From Ancylostoma caninum (taxonomy: Eukaryota; Nematoda; Chromadorea; Rhabditida; Ancylostomatidae), in contig JBAJFG010000015.1 in the NCBI GenBank assembly GCA_037903475.1, positions 1,116,001 through 1,180,000 on the forward strand: 64,000 nucleotides of DNA, written 5' to 3'. Below the pieces are notes generated by a model. It worked only from the letters and a program-made list of their open reading frames with translations, ran no database searches and was not told the origin of the DNA. Positions 33,718 through 46,173 of the stretch are shown here, piece by piece (position 1 is the stretch's first letter; each line of letters begins with the position of its first letter). Position numbers and translations under genes: made by a program.

Positions 33718-35356
33718 TTCACAAAACTATGCTACAGAGTAGGGTAGCTCTATCGGGAATTCTACATAATCCACTATGGATTGTACTTATCCCATTTCCA
33801 CAATATGTTTGTGCAGGGAACGAAGACCGCTTGGACGGAAGTGCCTCGCGTCGCACAAGTGGGCGTGGCTTCCGCTAACGAAAATCCAAAAAAAAGTGGA
33901 AATGCCCCTAATTTGCATCCCATTCCAGGAAGAATTCGGAACCTAACCAATACTTCCTTATTAGCCCTCATCTATGCTCATGGTTAAAGGGGGGAGGGCT
34001 TAATTAAAGGGTTAGAGCATTTCACAAAATGGGAAAGTGCAGCACAGAAGAAAGGATAGCATTATGGAGCAGATACACAAACCAAATTCGGAGACAGTTA
34101 CAGGTATTTGATAGCATAAAGAAACACAAGGACGACGAAAAATGCGCTAATGTGTTGAATGATTAGATTTGGTCCCCAACAAGTGTGAACCACTGTTTGG
34201 AATCGACAAACTGGGTCATCTTTGTTTAGTACCAAAAATGAGAGGATAGCATGGAGCAATCACCCAACAAGGCTCCAGGGGCAGTAAATTTGTTTTAAAG
34301 ACTGCTCGTGTACCCTCACTGTTGCAACGGCTCAGTGGGTATGTGACGGGGACCAGTTCTCGCCTGAACACATCCTCAGCCGCCTTGTGCAAATTTGTGT
34401 AATTTATTCCTACAAAATAGTTGCATGTTTGCTCTATCACATGTGTCCTCAGCAGCAGTAACGTCTCTATGCCTAATCACGTGTTCTCGCTAAACTCATG
34501 ATATTTTTGACAATTTTTATGGGTTTGTTAAGGAAAGGACTGACAATTTAGTTAGTAAGACAGTTGCCATGATGGCGTTTGGAGGAAGGGCCAAAAATGT
34601 ACCACTATGACTCTCCAAGAGTTACTACAACTGGGATATATCGTCGAGATTACCGATGGTTTGAGTGTTCTGGTAACAGAAAATACCTTTTGCCTCCACT
34701 CATCAACATGTTACCCTATTCGCGAGGTTGTGTGCATATACTCAGCTGCTAAACATACCCATGGGTAGGAGTCTACTCATCCTTTTGACTGGAGAGGCGT
34801 CAGGAAAATGTAACCAGATGGACGCAGATGGTGACGCCACTATGACTTGGCTGGTGAACATACCCATGGGTATGAGATTACCCACGGGTATGGCAAGACT
34901 ACAAGCCCAGCAGAAGAAAATGTGAAGAAGCTTCAAGTAAAACTAGGATTCAGGCCAATGTTCACACTACAACCCTCACTTATTAAATGCCTTTCCAACC
35001 CATCAACTCCAAATCTCTATTCCCTCAGGGAAATCCCTCCCACTTTCAGCTTGAAAACCCCTTATTTTCGGAAATACGTACTTTTCATGTCAATGGAATC
35101 CCTAGCGAGCAAAGTACTCAAACGAGCGCACGCGCGGATGTTATGTCTCCCTGGCTGCGCCCCATTCCTTTCGAGAAGCCAACTGCGCCCCCAATGGCTT
35201 TCGCCTAAGGGAAAAACGCCTCTACATCCAATCCAGCATAATTGTCCTCTTCACTGGGAAAAAAGCTACTCAGTAGCGTGCTACACGCGGAAAAGGAGCT
35301 ATCCAGGGGGAAATCTTAGCCATAGCACATAGCAATTCATCACTAGTCGTAAGAAC
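33718..35356. other. region 3' of the dioxygenase gene, no gene seen
   Basis: Contains one inverted copy of the 16-nt motif (GGGGACCAGTTCTCGC, 34348-34363) and two ACATACCCATGGGTA blocks at about 34753 and 34857. A 161-codon plus-strand frame at 34847-35332 has no recognisable features. Confidence 0.4.
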
Positions 35357-38300
35357 TCACACGGGCATCTTGAAGTGCTTCTTCAGCTGCTGCCAATCCT
35401 TGTAATAGTCCTTGTCAACGTTCTCGTGCTTTGCTTTTTCCGTAATTACCATATTCAGCGAGCTTTCGAACATGAATGACTGTAAGAAAAAACGAATTAC
35501 ACTGAGGCCAGATCACACAAAAATACGGGGAAAATGGGAAAATCTGGAGAAAAAGTGCAACAGAATACTCATGTTTGAGGACTCTTGAGAAATAAAGGCA
35601 CAGGTGTTGGATGAAAGCTCATTAGATCTACAGGTGTAGACCTCTCTGAACGACGAGAGCATACCATGGTTCCTTCGGCGACACGCTGAGGCGCCAACTT
35701 GTCCTTCGACGCCTTCTCGAAGCAGTTCACATCCGGACCGTGCGGAGTCATCATAGAGTGTAGAGAGCCGCCTAGGAAGAAGGACGATAAAAACTTTAAA
35801 AATGTCAAATTTTCAGAAAATTTCTGGGATTTTTTTCTGGATGTCTGCACTTTGTAATTCGTTTTTAAACAGTTGAAAATATTATTTCAAATCACTGGAC
35901 ATCATTTGCTTGGAATGTGTCATAATGTGATCTCTAACTATGACTACAGTGTGTTTCACGGAGGAACATAGTTGCGAAGATATTATAGAAAGAGAGAGCG
36001 CGAGAAATAGTGTCGTATTCGGAGAGGCAGACGAGAAATGCAGCTCATAGGCGAAAATAGTCAACTATCGGCTTTTTTGAAACAGACTATGTAATTCTTC
36101 AACAATCGTAATAAATCTATACCTTTACTACTTGATAGCTACACAACAACATACCAACACTATCGTTAACTATGCCATTACTGCACTGGCTTACTACTAT
36201 ATTGTTACGCTATTCTTAATTTCGGTAGGAAAACAGAAGCGAAAAAAAAACTGAAACCAGTCTTTCACCCTGAACGAGTTCAATTAATGAAACGAGAATT
36301 GTTCCCCATTGAACTTTCCAACTCACTGAGCGAAGTTCGATACAGAAATCACATAAAATACTACTTGCTGTCAACTTTTGTTCTCTTTGTGAATGTACCA
36401 AGCGAGAATAGTTCCCTATGGATCAGTCTACGCTAGTTATTTAGTCAATTTCGTTGGAAAATCGCAGAGACATATCTGATAGCGACTCTGCCACACTGGT
36501 TGTGATTGTTCAATAACATGAGAACTGTTCCCCGCAGATGTCCTCTGGTTCTCTGTCAATCCACATCACTCCGCTACACTTTTGCATCTGCGTGCGTTAC
36601 AACAGTCACGTATACTCTCGATTTCTTCGAGTTAATCAACTCCAACTCATCTGGCTGCACTGTAATCAGGTTCTGGCATTTTATGCAAGTGGGGAACAAT
36701 TCTCGCAAAAATCATTGACTCCCAACAACGAAATTTTTTTCCGCCAGTATTACTCAGTTGGTACTACTATTAAAACTAAGTAAATTTGTAAAAAAACATG
36801 TGCGGACAGAGAGTGCCGGTTCAGCTAGTCCATTTCAGTGAAGAAGCCGGGGGCGTGGCTTGATGCAGCGCAGGACTGTTTCACATGCGGTTTCGCTTGT
36901 ACTTATCCAGCTTTTGCTCACATCTGAACCATATCGCCAATAAAAGGTGTGTCGATGCGTCACAATGCTTGAGGATGATAATTTATTTATTTATTTATTT
37001 ATATAAACATCGTGATTTAAATCGCTGCGCATAGGCGCGCACTCCAAGCCCCGCCCACGGCTATAATTTTGAAATGGGCAGCACTAACCTGCAAATAGGT
37101 GTGGTTTTTAAATTTTAAGGGCAGAGATTTCACAGGGTACCGCGAAAAGATATGAAAATCAGATAGCCATTGCCTGATTTAATGAAACTGTAGAAGTAAG
37201 CCAACCTCCTGGACGGAATCCTCCCTCCTTCGCTTCATAGCAACCAACAATCAGTCCCATATACTCTGACATGCAGTTTCCTGAACAAGTAACCTAGTAG
37301 CCGAGGATTAAACAAAATTCCATAAATTCTTGTAGTCCCTATAAATTGTGCATTTACGGACATATATTGCGCAATTACGGACAAGTACTCACTGTGGTAA
37401 TACGGCGGTCTGAACGTATTTTCAGCCACACCCCATCTTGGCGGGAAAATAACAAAGTCCGCAATTGCAGTGCCGTGTTTTACCGAAGGAGCAGTGAGCA
37501 CAGTGAAGATCGATGGGTCCTAAAGCGAAAAACCATCATATAGTAGGTCTTCATATTACTCCTTGAGTTTATAGAAACATTTTGAGAGAAGCCATGTTTG
37601 CCTCTAAGCTCCGCCCACAATCAGCTTTCTCAGAAAAATTACAGTTAGGCGCAATTTATACTTCAGAATTGTGTTTTAATCAAGTTTTCGTGGCAAACTC
37701 CAGGAACAACTTATGCACACGACAACTCGTCCGAAAAAAATAAAAAATGACCTTCACTACTGCACACTCTCAGAGTTATTGTAGTACAAAAAAAGCTATC
37801 AAAGGTGCATTTTTCAAACTCACGCAGTGATCGAAAGAGACGCTATTGATGACGTTGAAATTACGCAGATCGTACTTGTATGGCACATAATTGCCATGCC
37901 AACCGACTACATCGAACGGTGAGTGGTCCTGAATGGAAAGGCGGGAATAAAAAGGTGATGGATAGGTTGGATGGAGAGTCCTCGAAACAAATATTGAGTA
38001 AAAAAAAAGGCCAAAAATCAAATTCAAAGTTCCTGCAGCTGTTAGCGATCAATATCAAATTTACTAAGGACTCTTGGTGAAAGTGCTCAGTTTTTGGAGA
38101 AAATTTCATTCCAAATTAGGTTTCTAATTTCAGCAAATCTTAAGAAAATATAGAAATTTTTAGCAAAGACAGCGGACGGAAAACTGTTGCACCTGTTCGG
38201 AAACGAAAAATGATCCCTGGTACTTGTTATAGATCTTAAATGGCATGTCCACATCCTCAAACCATGCCACTGGAGTCTTGAAGTCACGTGGATTCGCGAG

Positions 38301-41300
38301 TCCATTCGCTCCTGGAAATGATCCAGATTAAAATCGCCTCTTCTCGTAGTAATTTCTCAAACTGCCGCATTTTTCAGCAAATAGGAACCAACAACTGGTC
38401 GCGACGCATCGTTTGGCCGTGGATCAAAATATTGGTACTGGAGCACACAATTATAGCAGCTAATTTCTCATGACGAGCATAAAGTTGGTACTAATCAATA
38501 GCTACAGCCATTGGAAGCAAGACTTATCCATGCAAACTTCATGGATTTTAGTCCAATTTTTCTGCGAGAAAATGGAAAAAATCTAGTTGTTTGAATGTCA
38601 ATGAGTAGAGATTAGAATGAGAAACTACTGCTTCATAAAAACGAAATAGGAGAAAAAAAACCTTGTGAAAGCTCAGCTGTAGGCATAGACGAGTTTTCCG
38701 GGATGATAAAACGCAGGAAATTCAGGAAATCGCTTGTTTTTTTTTTCCGAGAAACTTGTGCATACCGCAGGCATAGCTCATTTCTAGTGCATGCAGGCGA
38801 AGCTAGGACTTTTTTCTGCTCGTCGAGCTTTTTCTGCTCGGCAATTACGCAGCCTAAGGCAGACTAAGACGTATTGGACTTCATTCAATTGAGAAATGTC
38901 ATTCGTTCGAATGCATGGCAACTAGATGGTTTGTCCAAAGAAATAGGGTGAATTTATAAGTGCATATTTGGAATAGGGTCCAGGTAGGTGGGTTAGGAAT
39001 GAACAGAGGAGGAAGGGGGACCCTTGCAGGGGACCCTTATGTGAAATTCTGTAACTGCAAACATTCTAAAGCTATAGGAAGCCCAAATGGCCATGTGCAA
39101 GAGGTGGGACCGCGGCGCGGCGTGACTCTCGAGATTTGTGCTCCTGGCAGAAGCAGACGACCAGAGCCACATGCAGAACCCCTGTGTCTCTACCCAAGAG
39201 TGCCGCGCCGCGGTCTCGCTCCTTGCACACAGCCGTTTGGAGTTTCCTGTATAGTACGAGAAAATATAGCATGTAAAGTACACGTTTTCCTTCATGCTTG
39301 ATGCGCTCGTAATGAAAAACTTCTGACAGGGCGGATATCTGAACAGAGTGCATATCACTTAAGCTGTCGTTTAACACCGGGAAATTGAATGTCCGCAGTT
39401 ACGGACTTTCCAAGAACTAACAAAAAGTGCGGTGGTCGTAGAACTGATGATTGATAGGATCACCAACCTATCGGTCCAAGATCCGGTAGCTGGAAATGGG
39501 TGCCATACACTTCAAGGATGTATCCACGAGATGGGCGGCTGATTTTCACAGAGAAACGAATACCTGCAATAAATATTATTACAAAGACACAAATATTTGC
39601 ATTGCCTTAGTGCAATATTGTATTAATATATTGCAGTGCAATACTGTATTAATATATTGCCTTAGTGGTTAGGTACTTTTTAAGTTATCGTACGCAAAAT
39701 TGGTTAGAACAAACTGAAATGGCATCTCACCTTGCGGAATCACCACAATCTCCTGGATACCAACAAGGATTCGTCCGAATTCCGTGGTGATTTCGAGTTC
39801 GCCTTCCTGAGGAACTAAAAAGATACTTTTAGCAGTGAAAATCGATGAAAGTAATGGAAGGTAAGGAAAGTAATGGCTGCCGCTGAAGCTTCACATCTTT
39901 CTCTTATGATCTGTGGGGAGCGGATGTAGCTCTTTGAAATTTTTGGAAAAAAAAACAAAACTTCAGAAATTTTTATTTCATAGGTCAGTCAATTATTGTT
40001 ACGCATCTTAGCACTGTTTCAAGTAGATTTTACCAAAAATTTCGCTTTGAAAATAGCTTTGAATGCCCAGTAATTGATTGGCCACACCCATCCTCAAAGC
40101 CAATTGACTTTTCCGGCAGTGCCTTTTACAAGAGAATATCCTGTTACACCAACTGTTGAAATTTCAAGCAAAATTAGGACTTCAGTAGAACACTCGAGAG
40201 ACAGCAAGAAACTTCCAGACAGAACTGTGAAACAGATAATAACAAGAGGGTGGAATAAAAAAAATTCCGGCAGGTGGAACCTCAAATTGGACAACCTATT
40301 TCAAATATTCCGTCATGGGAAATTGAAGATATTGTTATCACACTATAGATAAATACTGGTACAATGCTACTATATACTATACTATATTATACTATACTAT
40401 ACTATACTATACTATACTATACTATACTATACTATACTACACCATACTATACTATACTATACTGTACTATACTATATCATGCTATACTATACTATACTAT
40501 ACTATACTATACTATACTATACTATACTATACTATACTATACTATACTATACTATACTATACTACACTATACTATACTATACTATACTATACTGTACTAT
40601 ACAATGCTATATTATATTGCACTATACAATAAAATGCTATGCTATACTATACTATACTATACTATGCTATACTATAACACACTACACTATACTATACTAT
40701 CCTGTACTATACTATATGATCCTATACTATAATGACTACACTATACCGCAATAAATACTGTAATATACCACACTACATATACTATATAATGTTATTTTTC
40801 GCATAGTATATATTGTATTATAATGAAGTGAAAAAATAGACCACATAAACGGTGCGAACTAAACTTAACATATAATACTATACAATACTATACTATACTA
40901 TACTATACTATACTATGTTATACTGACTATTCCTCTGATTCTTTTGAAGTTGTGCAAGGAAGCCGTGTGATAAGACGTACAGTGCTACACACATTTATGT
41001 AATTATGTACAGACTGCAAAAATATTGTATGTATATGATAAATAATACATATAATAGATGTAGTAACAATATAATAGATGTAATTTTACGCGAAAATTTC
41101 ATGAACAAAATTCGTGCGGAATTTCTTAGTGGAGATCGAGCATAAGGCCAAAACAATCTCACATACCTATAAGAAAATCGCCATCCGAGTTATACATCGC
41201 CTTCCCAGTCATCGACTCGTTGCAGGAGTACTGATGAATAGCAAGTCCTGAACGTGACACCACATCGCCACCACCGCAGATGGTATACAGACCCTGAATT

Positions 41301-44300
41301 GTGTCAATAACACAAGGTACATGATTCCAGATAATCACTGTAACCTGGATCACCTGGATAAAATCCACGCCTTCCTTTTTCGGGAATGGGAACGGATTCC
41401 ATCTGTATTGATTGGGTGTAGGTTCGATTCCGGCAAAATTGTTGGTGAAGTTACTTTCACCCTTCACTTTCTCGAACGGTCTGTGGAGGACTGACGGGCG
41501 AATGCGGTAGAGCCAGCTAAAAAAGGGAATTCCGCAAATTTTCCAGGAAAAAGCGGAGTTTAGCGGTAATAGCGTAGGGTAGAGGAGCTCAAAAATAAGA
41601 AATTTTACCCAGAAAAAGAAAATTCGGGTTGTCACCAGTTTCAAAGGGTGCAGGGAGATGGGATACGCATTTCCGTTTGATCTCCATTCAAAATAAGGAA
41701 TTTATTGCTGTACTGCTGAACATTTTAACAAAAAAGGATGTTTCTAACGAAGAAGAACTTCAAATCGAAATTATTTACCCGGGATTTCTTCCAAATATCC
41801 TGAAAACCGAGAAAAATTCAGATCACAGCCAGGAAAAGGGTCAATACAGTGTAGTGAGCGCCACTGAAGCCGAAAGCTTTCGTCAAACCCGCTTCGGCTG
41901 TGCTCCGCAATTGAATTACGCCAGTGTGCCGGCGGATACAAAGGAATACGAAGAGGACGACGAAGACAGCCCGAGCGGTTCATCCCGAGGCGGGCAGTGC
42001 CCTTCATCCTTACAGAGCGCCTTATTTCATTTTAGAAGACCTTTAAGACAGAAAATCAAGTTTCTCGCTGTGAATGGCAGAGTTCATAAGGGCATCTCCT
42101 GAACCGATGCTTTGTGACCTTAGTCAAAGGCATCTAAAGGTGGTTGTCGAAAGGAAATCAAGCCTAAAACTTCGAAAGTAATTTATGCGTTTATCTCATA
42201 CTAGGCTGTCTGTTTACTTCGGTTTTATTTGGTGCAATTTTCAGTGCACTCAAAATAAATAGATAGATCCACGAGAAGTTAGAAAATTCAGAAAAAAATC
42301 CCAGAAATGGATGGGTTTTACATATTTCTTCCAGTGAAATCGATCGGATCTGAAGATTTTTCCATTATAAGCTCTAGCAGTCAACTTTTTCATGAATATG
42401 GCACCTCCTCCCCCCACCCCCTGACAGGATTTTCACCCGCAGGTTTACCTCCACTCGACACCACGTCACGGGATTGACATCACTACCGAAGTAATCCTTC
42501 AAAGCCCTTGAATCAGAACAGCCGTTCCCCCGTCGAGAAGTGCTTCTGGATGACGTGTGTCATTCATTATTGTTTTCTCCTCCGCTAATCCAGCCGCAAT
42601 GAAGTGAATCAGCAGCGTTGTGTGCAATCACACAACAATAACTGAACACTATATAATGTTAGATTTTTCGAGTATTTCAAAATTTCAACTCAAATCCCAA
42701 TATGTAATTTTATTGATTTGTGAGATTCAAATAAAAAAATGGATTTCGTGACAGCTGCTACTACTTTTCTGCAATTTCACAATTAGTAATCAGAAGAGTT
42801 TACATAGCCAGCTGGGATTCAATAGGCATCAGAAACGTGCTCGAATTAAAGGAAGAATGCCCGAGGCAAGGCAGGCGTTATACAGGTTTACTCTTATTCA
42901 AATGGCCGCGGTAAGTACTCCTACCGAAGCACAAACTACAATAACCACTACAGGATCCGGAAACAACCAAATAATATTTATTACCTTTTTAGTCATCACC
43001 AGTGTACAGCTAATTTCGCAGTGTGGAGCGTTATACCTGGAGTGGGCGGCGCGATCGAGCTCTGTGATTGACCATTTGGATGAATTGACCAATCGCGGAG
43101 CTGAACCGCACCGCCCTCTCTATGTATAACGCTCCACGCTGCTAATTTCGACAATGTAGCTTACTGATGTACTCCAAACCATGCTCTAGCGTCAAAACCT
43201 GACCTATTGAAAGCTGCGGATTGGTAGAAGATCCCAGCTACATACAATACTAGGAATTCAGTATCTGTATAATGTAAGTATGAATTGGCAAGGCAAAACT
43301 AACAGAAAAAAAATTCCATAATCAACGCATTTTTTGTTCATTTCCATACATTTCATACATTTTCCATACTTTTATATTTTTCTCCGTTCTTGAATGGGTA
43401 TGGTACAAAAATAGGTCCCAATATGTACAATAAGTTGTTATTATACTGTTGTAAGCAGTTGTAAATGTAAGAAATGAATAAATATAAAAAATTCTAGAAA
43501 AAAAAACAAAATCATGAATGGATTGGTTACTGTGTAGCCTAAATACAGTTTTCTGCCCATGGACACTGCAACAGAGATACTGTAAACCGAAGTAAGCTAA
43601 ATGTCGATGTAGACATGGGTGGGATGATTTTTTACGCAATGTATCAAAAACCACTTTTTCAACACCAAAACAGTGTTCATTAGTAGCGCTTGAATTGTGT
43701 TTACAAGGACGCATAATAATTTATGGCATCAATCAGTCTGCAATTGCAGAAAAACAACTTGTAATATGACGTTAAAAAAGCGCTAAATTCCGCAATCACG
43801 GACAACGAGCTCACCTTCGCTTGTTGGTGAGTCGTGGAGCGGTAAACGCAGTGCCGCTCAGCTGTTCGGCATAAAGACCATGTGGACAGACCTAAACGTA
43901 AAAGAACATCAGCGATGACGGACAATTGCGGAAGCTAGAATAATGAACGACGAATAATTGCAGAAATTAATGGTAAATACCCCAGGGAGGGAGAGAGAGA
44001 TGCAGAAAGCGCACTTTGATGCTATAGTGCGTTTCACTAGGCATGATAGGTGTGCAGACGCTAGAGAAAGAAAGGGCGAGAGACTGCGCAGCAATTGGAG
44101 AGGGTGGTAAGAAAGCCAGGCTAGATGCGCAAGTACTCAGCTATCGTCACGTTTGAAACAGGCTATAGGCAGGACTGATTATATCGATTGGGTAGGGGAG
44201 TGTTTCCGATATGAAAATACAGCCACCTTCCAGTGTGTGAGGAATATGTATGCTATGTATTGATTGGAAGCGTACGAGTAAACTCGTCCAGAAGACGTTT

Positions 44301-45310
44301 GGGCGGAGTAAACTCGTCCAAAATGCACCCTTCGAGCGAGTGAACTGCTATGTAGATTCGAACGTTTATTTCAAACGAATTTTCAATTACAGGGGACGTC
44401 AATCACGACCGGCCCCCCACCTCTTGCCGCCCGCACCACCTACGCGGCGCGGCCCTGTGGCTATCGATGTTGCCGCAATTGTAGCGCCCAGCTAGTCGTG
44501 CCGCGTAAGTGATGCGGCGCGGCAGGCCGCGGAGGGGTGCAATCGTTATCGATGCTCCTTTAATTCAGATTTTCCGCCTATCTAGTATTCGATTCACATA
44601 AAAAGCTCAAAATTTCAACCATTCAAATATTCAATTTTTTCGAGCTTTCCGAAATTCAATTATTCGAACATCCGACAGGAAGAGCTCAGGTGCCAAAGTA
44701 TAACAACACAGGAAAAGGATAATTTCCACGGGAACACCGTGAGTACGCAATTACCGAATTGGAGAAATAATGGAATGAAATAAAATGGTCGCAGGTTTGC
44801 TTTTGGCAAGAAGGCGCAATCTCAAAATTGTTTCCGGAGATGCTCTTTAATAGTGATTTGAGAGCGACGATGAAAAGTCCGCAAAAGCACAAGAGTGAAA
44901 TTAGAAATTATTGAGTGAAGAAAAGCACCATGACCGGCATGGAAAGCATCAAAGCACAAAGCACAAAAATACTCGCAGAATAAAATTACAGTAACCCTAT
45001 TTACACTATGTGCGTTGGGTTTTTTCTGCTTACTATGAATGCAAGTCATGGTTTTCATGAGGAAAAATAATGAGGAATGACTAGGTAAAGTAGGAATCAG
45101 GAGAAGAAATAGATGAAAACATTCTATGATTGCAGCAGTATACAAAGGAAATTTCCGGAAAAACAACTGGATTATCGGGATCCTCACCTGCGGAGAATTT
45201 CTCCCAACTGGAAGCGCATCCGGAACTCTTGGATCAGCACTGGCGAACTCATTACCGAATCCGGTTTGGTATTTGAGCTGAAACAAAGGATCATAACTTG
45301 GTGCATTCAT
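35357..45310 (-). CDS. hgd: homogentisate 1,2-dioxygenase
   Basis: Cytosolic non-haem iron enzyme of tyrosine and phenylalanine breakdown: it opens homogentisate with O2 to maleylacetoacetate. Twelve exons, all with GT-AG borders and matching phases: 45188-45310, 43815-43891, 41354-41516, 41167-41293, 39731-39814, 39468-39563, 38193-38311, 37824-37928, 37393-37519, 37206-37280, 35665-35771, 35357-35479. They give 441 residues; the human enzyme has 445. Diagnostic segments are [86 protein letters not shown] and [17 protein letters not shown]. The iron ligands are His340, Glu346 and His376 (human 335, 341, 371), and the catalytic His is 297 (human 292), all present. The start at 45310 is uncertain: a strong acceptor TTTGTTTCAG ends at 45278, just before LKYQTGF, so the real first codons may lie in a small upstream exon. 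Intron 3 is 60 bases and stop-free. Confidence 0.95.
35945..36091. mobile_element. MITE family B, copy 2 (in the last-but-one large hgd intron)
   Basis: ACAGTGTGTTTCACGGAGGA at the left and TGAAACAGACTATG at the right. The interior GATATTATAGAAAGAGAGAG and GCGAGAAATAGTG match 57347-57488 closely. Lies in the hgd intron between exons 10 and 11. Confidence 0.65.
36292..36706. repeat. 16-nt motif cluster, three forward and one inverted
   Basis: Variants of GCGAGAACTGGTCCCC at 36292-36307, 36402-36417 and 36519-36534 (forward) and 36691-36706 (inverted), inside an hgd intron. Spacing is 110, 117 and 172 bases. Confidence 0.7.
36979..37001. repeat. TTTA tetranucleotide tract in hgd intron
   Basis: About five ATTT units. 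Similar tracts occur at 28404, 29060, 58771 and 62729, some of them probably tails of non-LTR elements. Confidence 0.8.
39072..39257. mobile_element. MITE family A relative, in hgd intron
   Basis: The left end TATAGGAAGCCCAAATGGCC and right end GCCGTTTGGAGTTTCCTGTATA are inverted. GTGCAAG/CTTGCAC and CCGCGGCGCGGC/GCCGCGCCGCGG also pair. About 186 bp, non-coding, in the intron between hgd exons 6 and 7. Confidence 0.75.
40368..40748. repeat. pentanucleotide (CTATA) satellite in hgd intron
   Basis: About 75 tandem copies of ACTAT/CTATA with scattered substitutions. A smaller tract follows at 40866-40923. It lies in the hgd intron between exons 4 and 5, and accounts for the Tyr/Leu/Ile-rich open frame across it. 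Confidence 0.97.
43019..43141. mobile_element. 123-bp foldback MITE with 9-bp target duplication
   Basis: CAGTGTGGAGCGTTATAC at the left and GTATAACGCTCCACGCTG at the right are inverted. CTAATTTCG stands directly on both sides (43010-43018 and 43142-43150). A 9-bp duplication suits a Mutator-like origin, with hAT (8 bp) as the alternative. Inside hgd intron 2. Confidence 0.85.
44022..44168. mobile_element. MITE family B, copy 3 (in hgd intron 1)
   Basis: CTATAGTGCGTTTCACTAGG at the left and GTTTGAAACAGGCTATAG at the right give the clearest terminal inverted repeat of the family. Confidence 0.7.
44424..44531. repeat. paired GC-rich motifs, related to 52.5 kb hairpins
   Basis: CCGCACCACCTACGCGGCGC (about 44433) and, inverted, CGCGTAAGTGATGCGGCGCG (about 44508) are versions of the hairpin sequence at 52540-52580. 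Lies in hgd intron 1. Confidence 0.55.
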
Positions 45311-45963
45311 GCATCACATCAGACATTTTGTGTGCATCACATCAATCAATACGTATCAATTCCAGGAAAATTCTTCACGTAAGCTGGGAAATCAATGAAG
45401 CGACGGGCGTGGGAATTCCATGGTGCAGTGATGCGATGCCGATGTCTTTACGCATTAACATATATTATGAGGGTCATTAGTAGATGAGATATGAATGTGT
45501 GGAGGCTTCGGGTGCCTTGACGGGGAAGGAGGGGGGGGGGGGGGGGTGGCCGTGGAGAACAGGCATGGGTCGACGAAGCTTTAAAGGAGCTCAATTCTTA
45601 TTTTTCAAATTTTCAAACTTCAAGAAAGTTTCCACCAAATTTAGCATAAAACTCATCAGTAACAGTGATTTCGGCAAGTTTTCTGGAACAATTACGAAAA
45701 TAGGCGCAGAACGAAAGCGTATCTCTCACCGTCTGTGTTCTCTTCACGCTTAGGAACTCTCTCATCGCTTATGGATTGGAAGCCACGAATAGGAACGAGA
45801 CACATGCTACCTCTCACTCTCAATAGCCCTGTGGGGGAATAGTGTCTGCCTAGGTACCAACTGGCACATATCGCTATATATCGCTTACGCCCGCGTGTTG
45901 GACTATAAACACTCCTCATATACCGGCATAACGAAAGAAAGAATATGTACATTCTGGTAGCGC
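45311..45963. other. region 5' of the dioxygenase gene
   Basis: Expected place of the hgd promoter and any mini first exon. No phase-compatible start exon could be fixed. A G run of about 15 bases lies at 45531-45546. Confidence 0.4.
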
Positions 45964-46173
45964 AGAGGTGGCACCTGGGTCGACTTTGTCCGCAATTACG
46001 ACCTCGTCCCGAAGTCGGCCAGATAATCACATTTTTACATTTTTTTGATATGTATGTGGTGTGATTCCTTCCACTCTGATGTTTCCCTACTGTCATTTAG
46101 TAATATTTCCTCCAAGACGCATTCTGCGGACAAAGTCGTAATTGCAGACAAAGTCACCTCAGGTGCCACCTTT
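45964..46173. mobile_element. MITE family C, copy 1
   Basis: AGAGGTGGCACCTGGGTCGA and then CTTTGTCCGCAATTACGAC at the left; the inverse (GTCGTAATTGCAGACAAAG..CAGGTGCCACCTTT) at the right; 210 bp. Copies are at 63542-63764 (whole) and 13709-13805 (left half). Non-coding. Confidence 0.8.

Noticed and set aside
33451..33747. Overlapping 95- to 98-codon frames on both strands
   Set aside because: Explained by the GC-rich foldback element.
34847..35332. 161-codon plus-strand frame 3' of hgd
   Set aside because: No recognisable feature; overlaps the expected 3' UTR region of hgd on the other strand.
40364..40754. 122- and 91-codon Tyr/Leu/Ile-rich frames
   Set aside because: Direct translation of the CTATA pentanucleotide satellite in an intron.
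41629..42102. 157-codon plus-strand frame with an acidic stretch
   Set aside because: Lies in hgd intron 2 on the opposite strand. The acidic run is suggestive of a nested exon, but no donor, acceptor or partner exon was found.
42857..43129. 90-codon frame with a hydrophobic stretch resembling a membrane segment
   Set aside because: It runs through the 43019-43141 foldback MITE and lies in hgd intron 2.
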